From contig WTPW01000192.1 of assembly GCA_009809945.1 (NCBI GenBank), positions 19,489-83,488 of the forward strand: DNA of 64,000 nucleotides, written 5' to 3'. A program made the translations under genes and the position numbers. A model generated the notes under the pieces. The model did not search any database and was not told the origin of the DNA. It saw only the letters and a program-made list of their open reading frames with translations. Origin of the DNA: Gigaspora margarita. Its lineage: Eukaryota; Glomeromycota; Glomeromycetes; Diversisporales; Gigasporaceae. Every line of letters begins with the position of its first letter. Position 1 is the first letter of the stretch. Positions 10,723 to 24,000 of the stretch are shown piece by piece.

Positions 10723-13700
10723 TTAAAAAATATATTTGTTTACTAAATATTCATTTGTTTTGTCAAAGCGGAGAATTACATGAACTTGATTTCTAATTGC
10801 TTCAATATCAATTACATTAAATAATTCAGTTAATTGAAGTCTAGGACATCCATAATAATATGGATTTTTTTGAGATTTAAAATCATACCACTGAATTAAT
10901 GCTAGATTATGTGTTAAAGTTTCATGATTATTTTCAAGCTTCACTATTAAATATATCTAAAAATTAAAGATTAAATATTTATGTTAATACTGTTTTTTAA
11001 AAAATTAAAAATTAAACCATAAAAAATACCTGTTTATAACAAATTCCTTGATCTGATATATATTTAGATAATTCTTCAAAATTCATAGCAACTGCTACAT
11101 TGCTATACCAGGCTTTTCTATAAAAATTATTAGTTGCTCGAATTATAGACCCATTTTCTAAAGTTATTGAGCTATATATTTTAACTATATAATTATCTAA
11201 ATTAATTTGTTTTGTTAAATTAAAATATATAGTTAAATTTTTTAAAAAATTTTCAAGTCCAAAATATATTTTAAAACTTGAATTATAATCTTTTAATTTT
11301 TGGTTAATAAATTCCTAAACATTATTTAAACTAAAAGTTCAAATTAAATTTGTAAATTTATAAGGACTTATAGTTTTAATATTTTTGATTGGCTTGATGA
11401 TAATTTTGTTACAATATTCTGTCTTTGAACCTTTTTAATTTAAAATAATTTAGTAAAGTTTTATAAAAATACTAAATATTATTAAAAAAATTTTAATTAA
11501 TTACCATTTTCATTATTTGAATTTTTATATTTTGTTTATTAGTTAAATAATAAGGTGCTTTAACAAAATCATTATGAAGACTTTCATAGGTTTCAGTAGA
11601 GAATCCATTTAAAGCACTATGCTCTCTAATTAAATCAATAGTATGGTGTACTCATGAATGTAATTTGGAAACTTTAATTCTGATGAAGTATATGTTTGAA
11701 AAATATTAATAAATTGTTGAGCCCAATTTATTATTAAATTCTAGAAATAATTATATTAATATTAGTTATTAGAATTAGTTAATTACAGTATTAAAATATC
11801 GAATAATAAATTCGAATAAATTCGAAATATTGTGCATTATATCGAATTATCTCAAAATCTTTTAAATTTTGGTCATCAAATTCTTCAAATCAACTCATAA
11901 TATACATATTATTCCAAACTTCATAAAAATTCAACAACTTTTTATTTAATGCTTCACTGATATCTAGGTTATTCAGAACAAATATTATAACTTTTATAAG
12001 ATTACGATATTCATTAGCTGTAATTCTAAAAAGTGATTAAATTCTATTTTTGAATATTTTAAGTTATGGAAATCTAGAAATATTCGCTAATCTGTTATCC
12101 AATTTATCAAGTATTGAAGCTCCATGTAATTCTTTTAAAAGATTATATGTAAAAGTAATTTGATAGTTGAATAATTCCAAATCTAAATGATGTATTCTAT
12201 CAATTACTATAGCTTTATAAATATTGATATTTCTAAAATAAAAAATTAATATTAAATTATATATTATATATTATGATTTAATCTTATTTAAAATAATTTA
12301 AGTTATTTTTAAAATATTTCGCAATGATTCGAAAGTTTAAAATTAATTTGACAATTGTTAAATTAATATTAAATATTTCACGATGTTTTAAAAATTTTAA
12401 ATTAATTTAAAAACCATTATAGTAAAATTAATTTTGAAATCTTAAAATTATTTGAATATTTTAAACATATTCGCATATTTAATTAATTAGAATATTAAAC
12501 TTACTTAAATTTCCAAAAAATATTTGGTATCGATTCAATACTTACTATTTGTTCTTCGTTACTATTATAATAGTATTGCATGTTTTCATAATTTCTAAGT
12601 TTCATATCTTTTTTATTGTGTTTTGTATTTGTTAAATTATTTTTTTTTACTAAACAAAAATGGCAAGGATATTTAGACTTTGTTAATTTATATGTTAAAC
12701 AAAAGGTTGCAGCTTCTGGCCAATCTGTGATTATTGTTGAAATATTTGGATAGAACCAAATAAATTTGTTATTGAGTAACAAATTAGTTTCTTTCTCTGA
12801 GAATGTTTGAATTGGCTCTAAAATTATATCTAAATATTTATGAAATAATTGTCTTTTTATTTCTTTTCTTACATTAGAAGATTTTATTATTAGCAAATAA
12901 CCCAGTAATTGTTTTGTGTTCTGTCTATTTCTGCACTATGTAGGTATATTTCCAAGTGATAAATATATTGGGTAAAGCTGACTTTTACCCAATGAATCAC
13001 AATTGGTAGCATCAGAATATAAAATAATAGATAAAATTTTTGCACTAGTTGGTAGAGCACTTTGAGTGATTTTCCACCATTTTCTATTATTTTGTTCTTT
13101 ATAAATATTTTCTTTACCATTTTTTAAAAAAAAATTAATTAAAACAAAATAAATATATATGTAAAAAATATTATTAAAGTTAATATACCTTAGTAGTTTT
13201 ATATAATTCTTCATATTCAAGTGCAAAAGTTTGAGATATATCAGAAATTTCTAATATTTTTTGAATACAACTCATTAATTGCATATAATATAAGAAATAC
13301 TCAGTATTATCATAGTCCAATACTTTAGTTTTCTTATATGACAAATTAGATTTCATATTATTCATAAATAGTTTTTTTTGTTTGATATTTTTGGTAATAG
13401 AGATTTGGAATGATTTGAATGCTTATTAAAGAATGAGATAATCGCATTTCTAGCTGCATTACTTAGTTTATATTTTGTAACCAAAACCATTAAATCAGCA
13501 TAAGCTTCATTAGGAAATTCATCATATTCTTGATTTTTATTATCAGACGAATTTTCAAAATAAACTGCGCTAACTGAAATATCTTTAGATAATTCACGAT
13601 ATCCTTGCAAAATATTTTCAAATTCATCAAGAATATTAGTATTAGGATCGACTTCAAGATTTTTTGAATATGTGTTATTTTCTAATTCAAAAGATATATC

Positions 13701-14033
13701 TGCTAAATTCTCAGACAAATTATTATCATTAGATAAATTTGCAATATTACTTTCTAAATTAATATTTTGCACAGGATTGCTAAAGTTAATATCTTTAAAT
13801 GAAATTTTTTTAGAGGTTTTAGAGGAATATCCAATATCTAATTGGTCTTTATTAATATCAAAAAGATCATTTTGAGGTAATTTATTAAAAAGCGAAGACT
13901 TGCGAAAACTCTGAGCACTTTTAGCAATAACTAGAACATCTTCGACAGCACCAAGACACTTGGACATATATTTACTCAAACTATTTCGTAATGAAAAAGT
14001 AAGATCGCAGGTATAACATTTGAAGCTAGACAT
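10723..14033 (-). pseudogene. Plavaka-1 transposase (CACTA-like, tnp2 type), broken
   Basis: Cut-and-paste transposase family. Inferred exons on the minus strand: 14033-13190 (N-terminal CxxC finger-like motif lacking its histidines, acidic region, NFALEYEE-type block); about 13105-12505 (LYSDAT, then LYPIYLSLGNIPT with the first catalytic Asp block, then PCHFCLVKK zinc motif); 12232-about 11790 (IDRIHHLDLELF; GASILDKLDNRLANI); about 11745-11500 (NWAQQFINIF...GFSTETYESLHNDFVK); about 11425-11036 (YSSITLENGSIIRATN...NVAVAMN); 10958-10723 (LIQWYDFKSQKNPYYYGCP...VHVILRFDK). Breaks: frameshift near 13365 in an A-run, TAG after NIPT in frame with CRNRQNTKQLLGYL (Trp position in Plavaka-2-like proteins), TAA near 12065, frameshift near 11660. 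Domain order is full-length. N calls at 10651-10706 lie just past its 3' end. Gene B starts 2.6 kb away, divergently. Confidence 0.85.
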
Positions 14034-14911
14034 TTTAATGAGATTTTGATATTTAAAGAGAAATAGTAGAATTTATATTTTAAGATTATAATAATTTCAA
14101 TTTGATTTAATGTTTTAAAGATATTTAGAAATAAAATTTTATTACAAAAAAAATAAAGAAGTTTTTAATCATATTTATAACTTTTGAAAGTATAGAAATC
14201 CTATTTATATTTTAAATTAAATTAGAGTATTTAATTTATTATGTTAGTGTTTATATTTCATATAAATAATTCAAAAAGATGTGAGATAATTTAAAATAAT
14301 TAAAATTTATATATAAGTTCAATAAATATTTAAATTAAAAATTATTCAATTCGTTATAATATGCTTTAATTAATTTTGAAACAATGCGAAATTATTAAAA
14401 ATTTATTAAATAAATTATTTTTAAATTATTCAATTCATTACGATAATCTTAAATAATCAAAAAAAATGCGAAATGATTAAAATTTATCAAATCTTTATTT
14501 ATTTAATTTTTATAGCATATCTGCGAATTTATGCGCAATTACTAAACATATATTTAAAGCTTTTTTTAAAAAAAAATTAATGCAATTAATTAATTTATTC
14601 TATATAGTAGCACGTATAAAATGTGTGCCAGGTTATACATGTTGCTGATTGCACATCGAAATGTGCAAATTTCTTAAAATTCATTAATATTAGAGTTAGC
14701 ATTGTATTAAGGTTAAATGTTAGCAAGATATATAGTAAAATCATTTAAGAAAAACTTTTAATTAAAGCATGGAAGGTGATTTTTATACAAATTTTTGATC
14801 TTTTGTCAAGATGAATGTTTGTTTTAAATTTTTCTGTTTGTGTAATATTGCCTGATCTTGAAATCTGATTGGTAGTCTGGCACTAACCTGCCACACATTT
14901 CATACATGCTA
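14034..14911. other. Divergent intergenic region, Plavaka-1/gene B, proximal part
   Basis: Very AT-rich. Two direct copies of a roughly 110-bp unit (about 14338-14410 and 14430-14510) contain ATTATTCAATTC and TGCGAAAT. These could be regulatory or transposase-binding repeats; nothing coding seen. Confidence 0.45.
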
Positions 14912-15277
14912 TAGTGCGAGACACCTTAAACCAGCAAGTAAAAACTAATATTTTTTTTAAATTTATTTATAAAAATAAAAAATATAGATAAATAAAAAAA
15001 ATTTTTTGTAAAAATGTACAGAAAAACAAGCAGAACAAAACTACAGAATTTATTTTTTAATTTAATTATTTTGAAAAGGGCTATTGCTTTTTAAAGTTAC
15101 TAATAAAATTAAAATTTGGCTACTTATATTAAAAAACATAATAAAAAAATTAAAAAAAAACTAATAAAAAATAAAATTATAATAAAATTTTAAATTATTA
15201 GCCAATTAAAATTTAGTATTTTGTCTTAAATTTGGCCACTTTGAAAAAAAGTTGCTGGTTTAAGGTGTCCCGCACTG
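14912..15277. mobile_element. Tc1/mariner-type MITE (GGGACACC)
   Basis: Ends TAGTGCGAGACACCTTAAAC and, inverted, CAGTGCGGGACACCTTAAAC; TA on both sides (14910-14911, 15278-15279). CAGT termini and a TA target are typical of Tc1/mariner. Similar termini occur at 39.4 kb and as a lone end at 51.67 kb. Confidence 0.85.
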
Positions 15278-15870
15278 TACATAGTATTAGCAACAAAGTT
15301 TTTGGTCACGTGATGATATATGAAACTGTGAGAAAAGAATACTACCTGTAAGCCAAAATTAAGTACAGCCTGCTGATCGATGAACTTAACTATTAATATA
15401 TAATAAAATAGTATAAAAGATTATGTAATGTATTATTTAGTAAGATACCAATAGATATACTCCTGCCTGTAATTAATTTGTCATATTAACTTTTTCTTGA
15501 TGTAATTAATTCGTTATATTGAAGTTTGAAATTTTTTTATTATACAAAAAAATTAATTAAATGCATTGCGTTAAATTTTATATTAATTTAGAATATTGTG
15601 AAAAATGAATTATAGTCTTGCTAATTTGAAAAACAAATCAATTTTGAAAAACAAAATCTTTATTAAAATTTGCCATAAATAGTAAACAACAGATATTGTT
15701 TTACATAAATCAACAACTTTTATTATTTTAATTAATTTAGAAATAATGTGAAAGTATTAAAATTTATTAAATATTTTTAAAAATTTAGTATAATTAATTT
15801 TTACTCTACATAGTGTTAGCAACGAAGTCATTGGTTACATGATATTATATGAAACTATAAGTATCACTGC
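15278..15870. repeat. Direct repeat pair in Plavaka-1/gene B spacer
   Basis: Two diverged copies of a block starting AGTATTAGCAACAAAGT (about 15283) and AGTGTTAGCAACGAAGT (about 15823), each followed by a TGATATATGAAACT-like string. Function unknown. Confidence 0.55.
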
Positions 15871-15941
15871 ATAATTATAAATTTTAAAAAAGATTTAAAG
15901 TTAGGGTTGGGTAGGGTTTGAGTTAGAAAGATTTGTTTATA

Positions 15942-16190
15942 TGGGGGTAAGTCAATAGAAAAGTGACAAATTTTTTCAAAGTAAAAGTTTTCTTAACTTT
16001 AAGTTTAAAAATCTTAACAACTATCTTAATAAATTTAATAAATTTTTTTTATTTTAATTCTATATAATTTCAAGATTAAAATAAAAAAAATTTTAGCAAA
16101 TTTGATTAAATAGTTGTCAAGATATTTTAATTTAAAAATTAAAAAAATTTTACTAAAAACAATTTGTCCCTTTTCTATTGACTTACCCCA
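15942..16190. mobile_element. MITE, TGGGGGTAAGTC family, copy 1
   Basis: Inverted ends TGGGGGTAAGTCAATAGAAA and TGGGGTAAGTCAATAGAAAA, TA at both sides, about 250 bp. Further copies at 57.4 and 62.0 kb. Confidence 0.88.
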
Positions 16191-16641
16191 TATGTAAAAT
16201 TTAATGCTAAGAACTTTTACTTATTTCCTGAAACTTGTTATCATAGTAAAATATTTCGTTATTAAAAGATTTTTGTATTTTTTCTTTGGTTTGGTTATAT
16301 GAGATTCTGCAATCTGATTGGCTAAACCCATGAGTGGTGATGATCAACTGCAATGATATTAAATTTTACTATATATAGTAAACAATGTAAACAATAGATT
16401 ATCAATTAACATTGATTCTTTTTTTTTACAACTTTCAAACCACTCGAATACATTCGCCAAATCACAAAAGCTTTAAGCTATTAAAATATTATATTAAAAT
16501 TTTGCTATTTTTAAACTTTTAACTTTGTTACCTATTTTAAATTATTTCTTATTTATAAAAACAACTAACTTTATATTTGTCATCTTATTTTTAAGTTACA
16601 ACTAATTTTTTTTTTAAGTTTTTTTTTTTATAACTTTAAAA

Positions 16642-18137
16642 ATGTTTGCAGGTAAACTCTCTAGTATGAAAAAAAACAGTAAAACTAGCAAGACTATAAA
16701 AGGAAAAGTAAGAGAAGAATGAGCAGCTGGACCCCAAATTGAAGAAAGCATAATAGCAGGTTCAAAAGAACCTGTGTAAACTTTTGATGATTGTTAATTT
16801 ATTAATTTAAAATTATTTTAATTTTATATTTTATTATAGATTTCTTAATTAATATATATGTAGTTGCTGAAACTGTGAATAGCAAACTGGCAATTTGCTA
16901 GCATATATATTAATTGAATTTAAAATCCATATATGATTGTAGATAGTATAAATATAAGTAGTAAAACCTCTGACAAGCTCTAGCCATACGAATGTGATAG
17001 ATAACTATCTTGCTAAGTCTGCTAACTTATATTTTTTATAAAAGTCTTTATCTTCTGGCTCATTATGAGATCATTAATTTTAAATTCTTTATTTAATTTA
17101 AAAATTTTTTTTTAATCATTTTTTTTATTTTTTAAATATTTTTATTGATTATAATTTAATTTTAAATAAAGTTTCAGAAAAGATGATTTCTAAAATTTCA
17201 GAGAATCAGGGTGAAATTATTCACCAAATTCGAAAACTTTCTTCAAAAGTGGATCGTGTTGAAAATCGGTTAAAAGATCTTGAAGAAAGTTTGGTAAAAA
17301 ACTTTGATGCAACGAACAAAAAAGCTTTCCAAGAGGTAATTTTTTCACAAATTTTTGCAAGTTTTCGCAAAGTTTCACTATATTCATTTTTTTAAATATT
17401 TAATATTTTATAATTAGCAATGCATCAAAGGGGCTGCTAAAGAGTTATTAAACAACTCTATATACCCAACTAAAGATGAACTTAGGCAAGTAGCAGAAGT
17501 CTACTTGAAAAGGCACCACCTCGAATTTTATTAACCGGATATCAAAGGAAGATTAGAAAACCTACTATGTGAAGAAACTTTATAGACCTGTAAAAATTTA
17601 TTTTTTTATTTTTAAATATTTGAATTTATTTGAAATATTTAAACATTTTTCGAATATAAAAAATGTTTAAATATTTTGAATAAGTTCAAAAAACATATGC
17701 ATTTTTCACATATATTCGAAAATATTAAATACATTATTATTTTCTAATTTTAAAAAAATTTTCAGCTTTTGGAAAAAGTTAGATTGTTGCGAAGTACCTT
17801 AACAACAAAAATTAAAGAATCTATGTTTTTTGTTTTTGCAGATCTTTTAGACACCATTAACAGCAAGACGAAATCTGAAGAAATTTTGAAATAGAAGAAA
17901 TCAAAAAAAAACAAAGAATTGTCAAAAGCTGCTTTTTTCAAGAGTTCCTAATAGTTTTGGTAAAGATNATACTTANATNATTNNAATTTTAAATAGNANT
18001 TGGCCCTNCAGAGAAGCAACTGANATGANGANNGCATATGCAATAGCTGTATGCCAATCTTTTCTTAGTTCAAAACAAGAAAATTAACGATTTCTAAGAA
18101 TATCGTTAAAGATGATATGCAAAGAAATCTTGTAAGC

Positions 18138-18171
<34 letters not shown>

Positions 18172-18730
18172 TACTAAAAATTTGTTCAATTCTTCGAAAT
18201 AAAGCGAAAGTTAGAACGCAATGAATCATTTTTAACATTAAATTCTGAAGAAATCATTGGCTCTAAGAAAAGAAATGGATCAGAAGAATCTGAAGAACCT
18301 AAAGGATCAGAGGAATCAGAAAATCTGAAAGAATCTAAAAAACCCCAGAAGAATCAGAAAACCCCAACGAATCTGAAGAATCTGAACAATTATATTTATG
18401 TTGTATAGAAATATTTTAAATGTTTAAATGTTTAAAATTTATAGGATATGTTTAATAATCGCAAACAACCTCTACAACCATTCAAAAAAAAGTATATATT
18501 TTAAAATACAAAATTTTTTTAATTTTTTAAATTGAATTTTATTTGAAAAAATATTTTTTTTAGGCAAGAAAAAGAAAAAGGCTAAGAAAAGATGAGTATA
18601 TTTAAAAATTTTATACAAATTTACAATTTTTGCATTATGTTCAAATTTTAGAAATTTTTGAATATATTTAAAAAGATGATAAAGAATCGACAGGAAATCA
18701 AAAAGAACAAAAACCTGACAGCGATGTATA
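16642..18730 (+). pseudogene. Accessory gene B (paralog of A and C), broken
   Basis: Function unknown. Exons by consensus sites and comparison with A and C: 16642-16774 (Lys-rich N-terminus); 17178-17335 (coiled coil, QIRKLSSKVDRVENRLKDLE); 17418-17589 (LLNNSIYPTKDELRQVAEVY); 17766-18131 (LLEKVRLLRSTLTTKIKESM ... AYAIAVCQSFLSS); then an acidic Ser/Glu repeat (about 18200-18400), a GKKKKKAKKR exon (18564-18590) that looks like a nuclear localisation signal, and a short end to about 18730. Donors after exons 2, 3 and 4 are intact GTs. Breaks: TGA in exon 1, frameshift in exon 3, several stops in exon 4. N calls at 17968-18036 lie in exon 4. A TTA microsatellite sits just after the exon 4 donor. 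Divergent from Plavaka-1. Confidence 0.6.
18139..18172. repeat. (TTA)n microsatellite
   Basis: About ten uninterrupted TTA units immediately downstream of the exon 4 donor of gene B. Confidence 0.95.
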
Positions 18731-18734
18731 AAAT

Positions 18735-20640
18735 TTTGTTTTTTTTTGTTGTTTTTTTTATTAACAAATAATGCTGCTTTTTTTATATATATATTTTTTA
18801 ATAAAAATACTATCAATAATTTCGCTTTATATTTGTAATTTTTAAATATTTTTAAAAAATAAAGTTATTAATAAATTATATATGTATTTATTATTGAATT
18901 ATTATTTTGCTATTTTTATTTCTATTTTATTATGTAAATATGAATAAATATTGTGAAAAATATTGCAAAAAATTGCAAAATATTGCAGATTTACATGATA
19001 ATATGCGAAATATTACCTTTTGCGCCCCCGAAGTGGGATAATTAGGTAGAGGTTTGCATTTTTTTTGGCCTATTTCGCAATATTTCACAACATATTTTGA
19101 AATATTTTAAAATTTATTTTAAATATTTTGAAAGAAATACATGCCAAAATCTTTCGAAAGATTGCGATTCTTTTCAAAGATTTAGCATCAATTGCAATTC
19201 TTTCGACAGATTTCGGTATGCAATTTCTTTCGAAAGATTTCGTATATTTATTTTGCTAATGTAGTACTATAATTTGTTGATTTAAATTATTTATTAATTG
19301 TTCAAAATTTCAAGTATGATTTTTCTACTTATTTACTTGTTGTTTAGTTGAACATTAGCAAGTAATAGATTATTTTCTAAAGTCTTGTATTTATTTTTTT
19401 TATTTGGTATATTAATTTTTTGTAAAATTTAAAAGGTGCATAGTAATTGCTCTATTTGTCTTACATATTTGTAATTGCTAATAGGTTCATCTATTTGTAA
19501 ATTTTAATGCAAATTTTTCTAGAAACAATTCTAATATTTGTCTTTTTTGTATATAGATTTTAATTTGGCTATCAAGTTCTCGAGATTTAAATATATTATA
19601 TTGTATTCTATGGGCCTTATAAACCTAATAAAAAAGGCTATAATTATTTTGAAGTATAACAAACTGGGTTTGTGAATTAGTTAACTAGATTTGCAAATTT
19701 ATTAGCTAGGTTTGCAAATCTGCTACTCAATTTTTGTATTAATTGCACGAGCATTTGTCTATGAATATATTTATTGTACTAACTTTTCTAACCTATTTCT
19801 AACTTCAGAAATTATTTTAAGATAATCTACAATACCATTTAATATAAGTGCTATTGTAATTTGGCTTTAAAAATACTATCTAATATTATTAATCTCTTGC
19901 TAAATTCTATATTTTTGGATTGTAACTTGATTTTCTGGTAGAGATAGTCTATGTGATTGTAGTTGTTAAACTATATTTATGGTATCTTTACTATTTTTAT
20001 ACAAAATAAATATTTTTATTTTTTATTAAATTTGTTATTATCATCCTAAAAATTACTAAATGCTTTTTTAGATAGTTTATATAATTTTCTTGGCTTTTAG
20101 AATCTCAAAGCATTTTTCTAACATTTTTTAATATTAAAAATGTTCTGTCATAATGGACCTAGTTCTCTATCTCAAACCAAAATTTCAATTTCAAAATATT
20201 TAATATAAACTTTTTTTAAGTCTAGATCCTATTGCAATTTACAGAATTAATTTTTTATTATTTGCAAACTAGCTTAAAAATTTTTGATTGTTTTACTAGA
20301 TGGAGATACTATTATATCTAATGGTATTGTACAAGTCTATAATATATCAACACTTCTGGAAACTTTACCAAATAATAATTTATTAATATAGTAAAATGTA
20401 TCGAAAATGAACCAACCTAGTATTATAATTAGTACTAATAAGAAATTGGCTCTAGTTTGCTAGTTATTATTCTATTCACCAACAGGATATCATTCTAATA
20501 CCTGAAAACTATAGAAATATCTTAAAGCAAAGGGGTATCAGTTCCTATATAAAAAGGTATATGAATAGTTTACAAACTAGAATAAATAGCAAAAACATGC
20601 TCTATTATCAAAAATACTCTATGAGTTAGTTATAGCAAAA
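18735..20640. other. AT-rich stretch, no gene recognised
   Basis: Repeated AAATATTGCAAAA / ATTTCGCAATATT words near 18950-19120 and CTTTCGAAAGATT words at 19158-19245 could be subterminal repeats of the Plavaka/gene B unit. From 19.3 to 20.6 kb I see decayed, stop-ridden sequence only. Confidence 0.4.
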
Positions 20641-20689
20641 TCATTTGCTTGAATTGTATACATCAGTGCAATCTTTTATTTCTTAAACA

Positions 20690-21740
20690 TAATCATTATA
20701 AAGATAAAAAATAGATAGTAGTGCTTAATATAATAGATGTAGTTAGCAAATTCAAAGTGAGTGTTCTTTTATATCAAAAAAAAGTTCAGAGGTTGCTAAA
20801 GCATTTAGAAAAATTTATAATAATTCCAATAAACCTTTTACATACCCAATACTTCTACAATGTGATAGTGGTAAAAAATTCATAGATGAAACTGCTTAAT
20901 TAATGAATGCATATAATGCTATAATTTGAGTAATTGGTGCATATAGTTATTGAGAACTAGCCCTTGTAGAATGCTTTAATAAAACTCTAGCAGAGATATT
21001 ATATAAAGTCCAGTATGCTGTCAAAAGTATAACTTCGAACTCTAAATTAATAAAAGAGTAGGTTAAATATGCCAGAAGTTATCAATTACCTAAATAATTA
21101 TCCAATACGTTTCATTTAAGCTCTATATTCATCAAAATAGAGTTTAGCTCTAGCAATAGCTAAAGCACAACAATGTGCTAGAAAGCATAATAGGAAGTGT
21201 TTTGGTAAAACTGATCATATAAATAGGTTCGATATATATCTTTGGTCTTGTGAGAATGGATCATATTAGTTCAAGTATCTATTAGAAATTTTAGAGCAGA
21301 TATTCAAGTGGTGCTCACTTTGTTCACATACTTGTGAAAGAAGTTGTTAATATATTTTTGAAGATCTATTAGATAAAAAATTTCCATCATGCATACCAAA
21401 ATTCTTGGATAGATTGAGACTTGATGGGTATAATGAAGAACTAAAATTGGTATGGGAGTATAATAAAGTTCAGCATTTTTATTACAATAGTTTATATTAC
21501 AAAAATCAAGGCAACTTAGACTCACAAAGAGCACATAATTAAAAAAAGAGAGAAATATATAAAAGAGAAGGTATAGATCTCATTAAAATTCTATATGATT
21601 CAGATCTTGAAGCATATATTTGATATGTATTGAAAAAAAAGTACGAATGCAATTATAACTTTACAAAATAAAAAGATCTTGCTCTTGATATTGTCAGTTG
21701 GTATTCAGATATGAATAGTGAGTCAGATACAGATACCTAA
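20690..21740 (+). pseudogene. Integrase (rve)-type transposon pseudogene
   Basis: Reading through stops gives SSEVAKAFRKIYNNSNKPF, then LLQCDSGKKFI (about 20850-20880), then LVECFNKTLAEILYK (about 20965-21010). The Asp of CDSG and the Glu of VECF lie 35 residues apart, the D..E spacing of retroviral-type integrase cores. A downstream segment (about 21395-21740) reads [20 protein letters not shown] and then an acidic end. At least eight in-frame stops, so it is dead. Whether it came from an LTR retroelement or an integrase-bearing DNA transposon cannot be decided here. Confidence 0.6.
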
Positions 21741-21759
21741 TTTGTTACTGTTTTTGTTA

Positions 21760-22860
21760 ATTTATTGAATAAAAATCATGAGATATATTTTTGATATAGA
21801 TATTTATATCTGCAAAGCAATAATTAGTATTATTTAGCTTATTTAGGATAAAAGAAAAAAAATGCTTATATTTGTATATAATATTAATAAGATATCTAAA
21901 AATTCCTTAGAATAAATGAAAGGCAACAAATTTAGTTTGAATACCCCATTCAGATTGCTGGTATATAGAGAATTCAATAGTAAAAAAACTAATATAGTTA
22001 TAAATCTTATACTTAGTAATAAATTATAGTGAATGTTTAAAGATAAGAAAGGAACTCATCATATCAAAAACAATAACCTCATATTAATAGGCAAACATTC
22101 TAAACCAAAATGGCAACTTGTACAAAATAGCTTTTAGATCTTTGTAAAGCCTCTAAACCATATTGACATTTAAAAGAAAATCTCTAGATAAAATTTTAGT
22201 TATAACTAAATTCTCTTTTGAGCAAAGTACAGTTGTTGTTTTCAAAGATTTATATACAGAATCAAGGCAAGTACAAGAATGAATTATTTCTTACTTCATT
22301 AGTGCTAGCATTAGAATATCTTACCTATATATATAAGCCAGAAATATACCCAAATACCTAAAATTATCTATAAAAATCTGAGCTATCTTGCACTATTTCG
22401 AGAAGCCAGAAGCTGAGACAATATTTATAGAATTATGCAACAATATATGAATAATCTAAAAAAAAGCATCTAAGATTATTAATAAATATTGTAGGATCAA
22501 AAATTTGTGGTTTTTGATTTTACTAAAGCAGTAGATTATTCTCTAGCAATTAGATTTAGTTGGAATACTCCACTGAAATTAGATGAATAAAATGCATAGC
22601 AATTAATTAATTGTTTTTGCAGACTGAATAAAAACCCAAATTAAAGTACTGAGCTATCAAAAATAATAAGTATGCCCTATTATTAAAAGATAAAAACTTA
22701 AGCAAATTTTTTGTATAACTATATATACCCATAAACAAGTAACCTAGGTAGCTGATCTATCAATACAATATAATCTTGTGCAAGAAAATAAAAATGTATT
22801 ATTTACCCAATTCATCTAGCATATTATAAAAATTTTTAGATTAGATTGTAAATAATAATA
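21760..22860 (+). pseudogene. Decayed coding relics, unknown family
   Basis: Short open pieces in one orientation: FSLNTPFRLLVYREFNSK near 21930-21990, MFKDKKGTHHIKNNNLI near 22035-22085, and FDFTKAVDYSLAIRFSWNTP near 22510-22570. The two NTP motifs resemble each other. Interspersed with many stops. They may belong to the integrase element just upstream. I do not recognise the domain. Confidence 0.3.
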
Positions 22861-22865
22861 TAGTA

Positions 22866-23188
22866 CAGTCAAACCTTTGTAAATGTATTTCCTCTAAATG
22901 TATAACCTCTTTAAATACATATTAATTACCTGGTCTATTTATAGGCTTAATAAATAAGTACATATTCTTTATTTTGCAAATACATATTATTTTTTTGGCC
23001 TATCCATATAAATCTCTTCTTAAATACATAGCATATGACTACAAGCCAATCAAATTGTGATTACATATTATAATTTTGTATTCATATGACTTGTGACTTA
23101 CATAAGTAAGAGTTCTCTAAATGCATTTTTTCTTAAATGCATACCTCAGAGCTAGTCCTGACAATATGCATTTAGAAAGATCTAACTA
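22866..23188. mobile_element. Tc1/mariner (pogo-like) MITE
   Basis: Ends CAGTCAAACCTTTGTAAATG and, inverted, TAGTTAGATCTTTCTAAATG; TA target on both sides. CAGTCAAACCT termini are typical of pogo-like elements. Its right end abuts the TSD of the next element. Confidence 0.7.
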
Positions 23189-23586
23189 TAATAGATAGAG
23201 TCCATATTGGGCCAGGTTGGGTCAGGTATCTCCAAGCCCAAATCCAAATCTGAAAATATTTTACAAGCCCAAAGTTCAAGTTTGGCCCAATAAAAAGTTA
23301 CGGGTTCAGGTTGGGCCAGACCTAATTATTTTGTAAGCCCAGCCCAAAACCCGCCCAAATTTATTATAGGTTTGAAAATTTGAGCCCAAACCTGGGTAAC
23401 CTGACTCTGAATCAGTACAAAAAAAAATTTTTAAAAATGTTTTATTTTCATATAAAAAAAAATCGAAAGAAAAAAAATTTTTAAACTATATAGTAGTAAA
23501 GCCACGCACATAAATAAATTGGTTTTCGTAACCTAGCTGGGTGGATTTTTTTAAAAAAGTCAAATATTATTTTATATTAATATAAT

Positions 23587-23715
23587 CAGAGTTGGTCAAA
23601 TCACTGGTCAACCAAAAATTTACTAGTCAAACTGGTCTAGTCAAATTGGTCAAATGGTCTGGTCAAATTGGTCAAATGGCTTAGTCTATTAATAAATAAA
23701 AATAGTATATAAATT

Positions 23716-23749
<34 letters not shown>

Positions 23750-23869
23750 CTATATATATTTAAATACCCTTTGACCAATTTGACCGACACTGAACCCTTT
23801 AACCAACTGGTCAAATTGGTCAAACTGGTTTGGTCAAGCTTGATCATTAACCGGTCCGTGCCAACCCTG
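23587..23869. mobile_element. hAT-type MITE, GGTCAA family, copy 2
   Basis: Ends CAGAGTTGG and CCAACCCTG with a perfect 8-bp TSD AATATAAT (23579-23586, 23870-23877). Subterminal GGTCAAATTGGTCAAA repeats. Lies in opposite orientation to copy 1 and lacks its nested hairpin. Confidence 0.92.
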
Positions 23870-24000
23870 AATATAATATATATAATTTTTAGGCTATACT
23901 ATACATATTCATATCTGGAAAAAAATTCCCTATTACACAATCTATAAAAATGCATGATCGGTTTAGATAAATTTATTTAGACGGGAAGCAGGGTTAAAGG

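Noticed and set aside
18472..18816. 114-codon minus-strand ORF
   Set aside because: Shadow of the AT-rich 3' exons of gene B; Phe/Lys/Leu composition.
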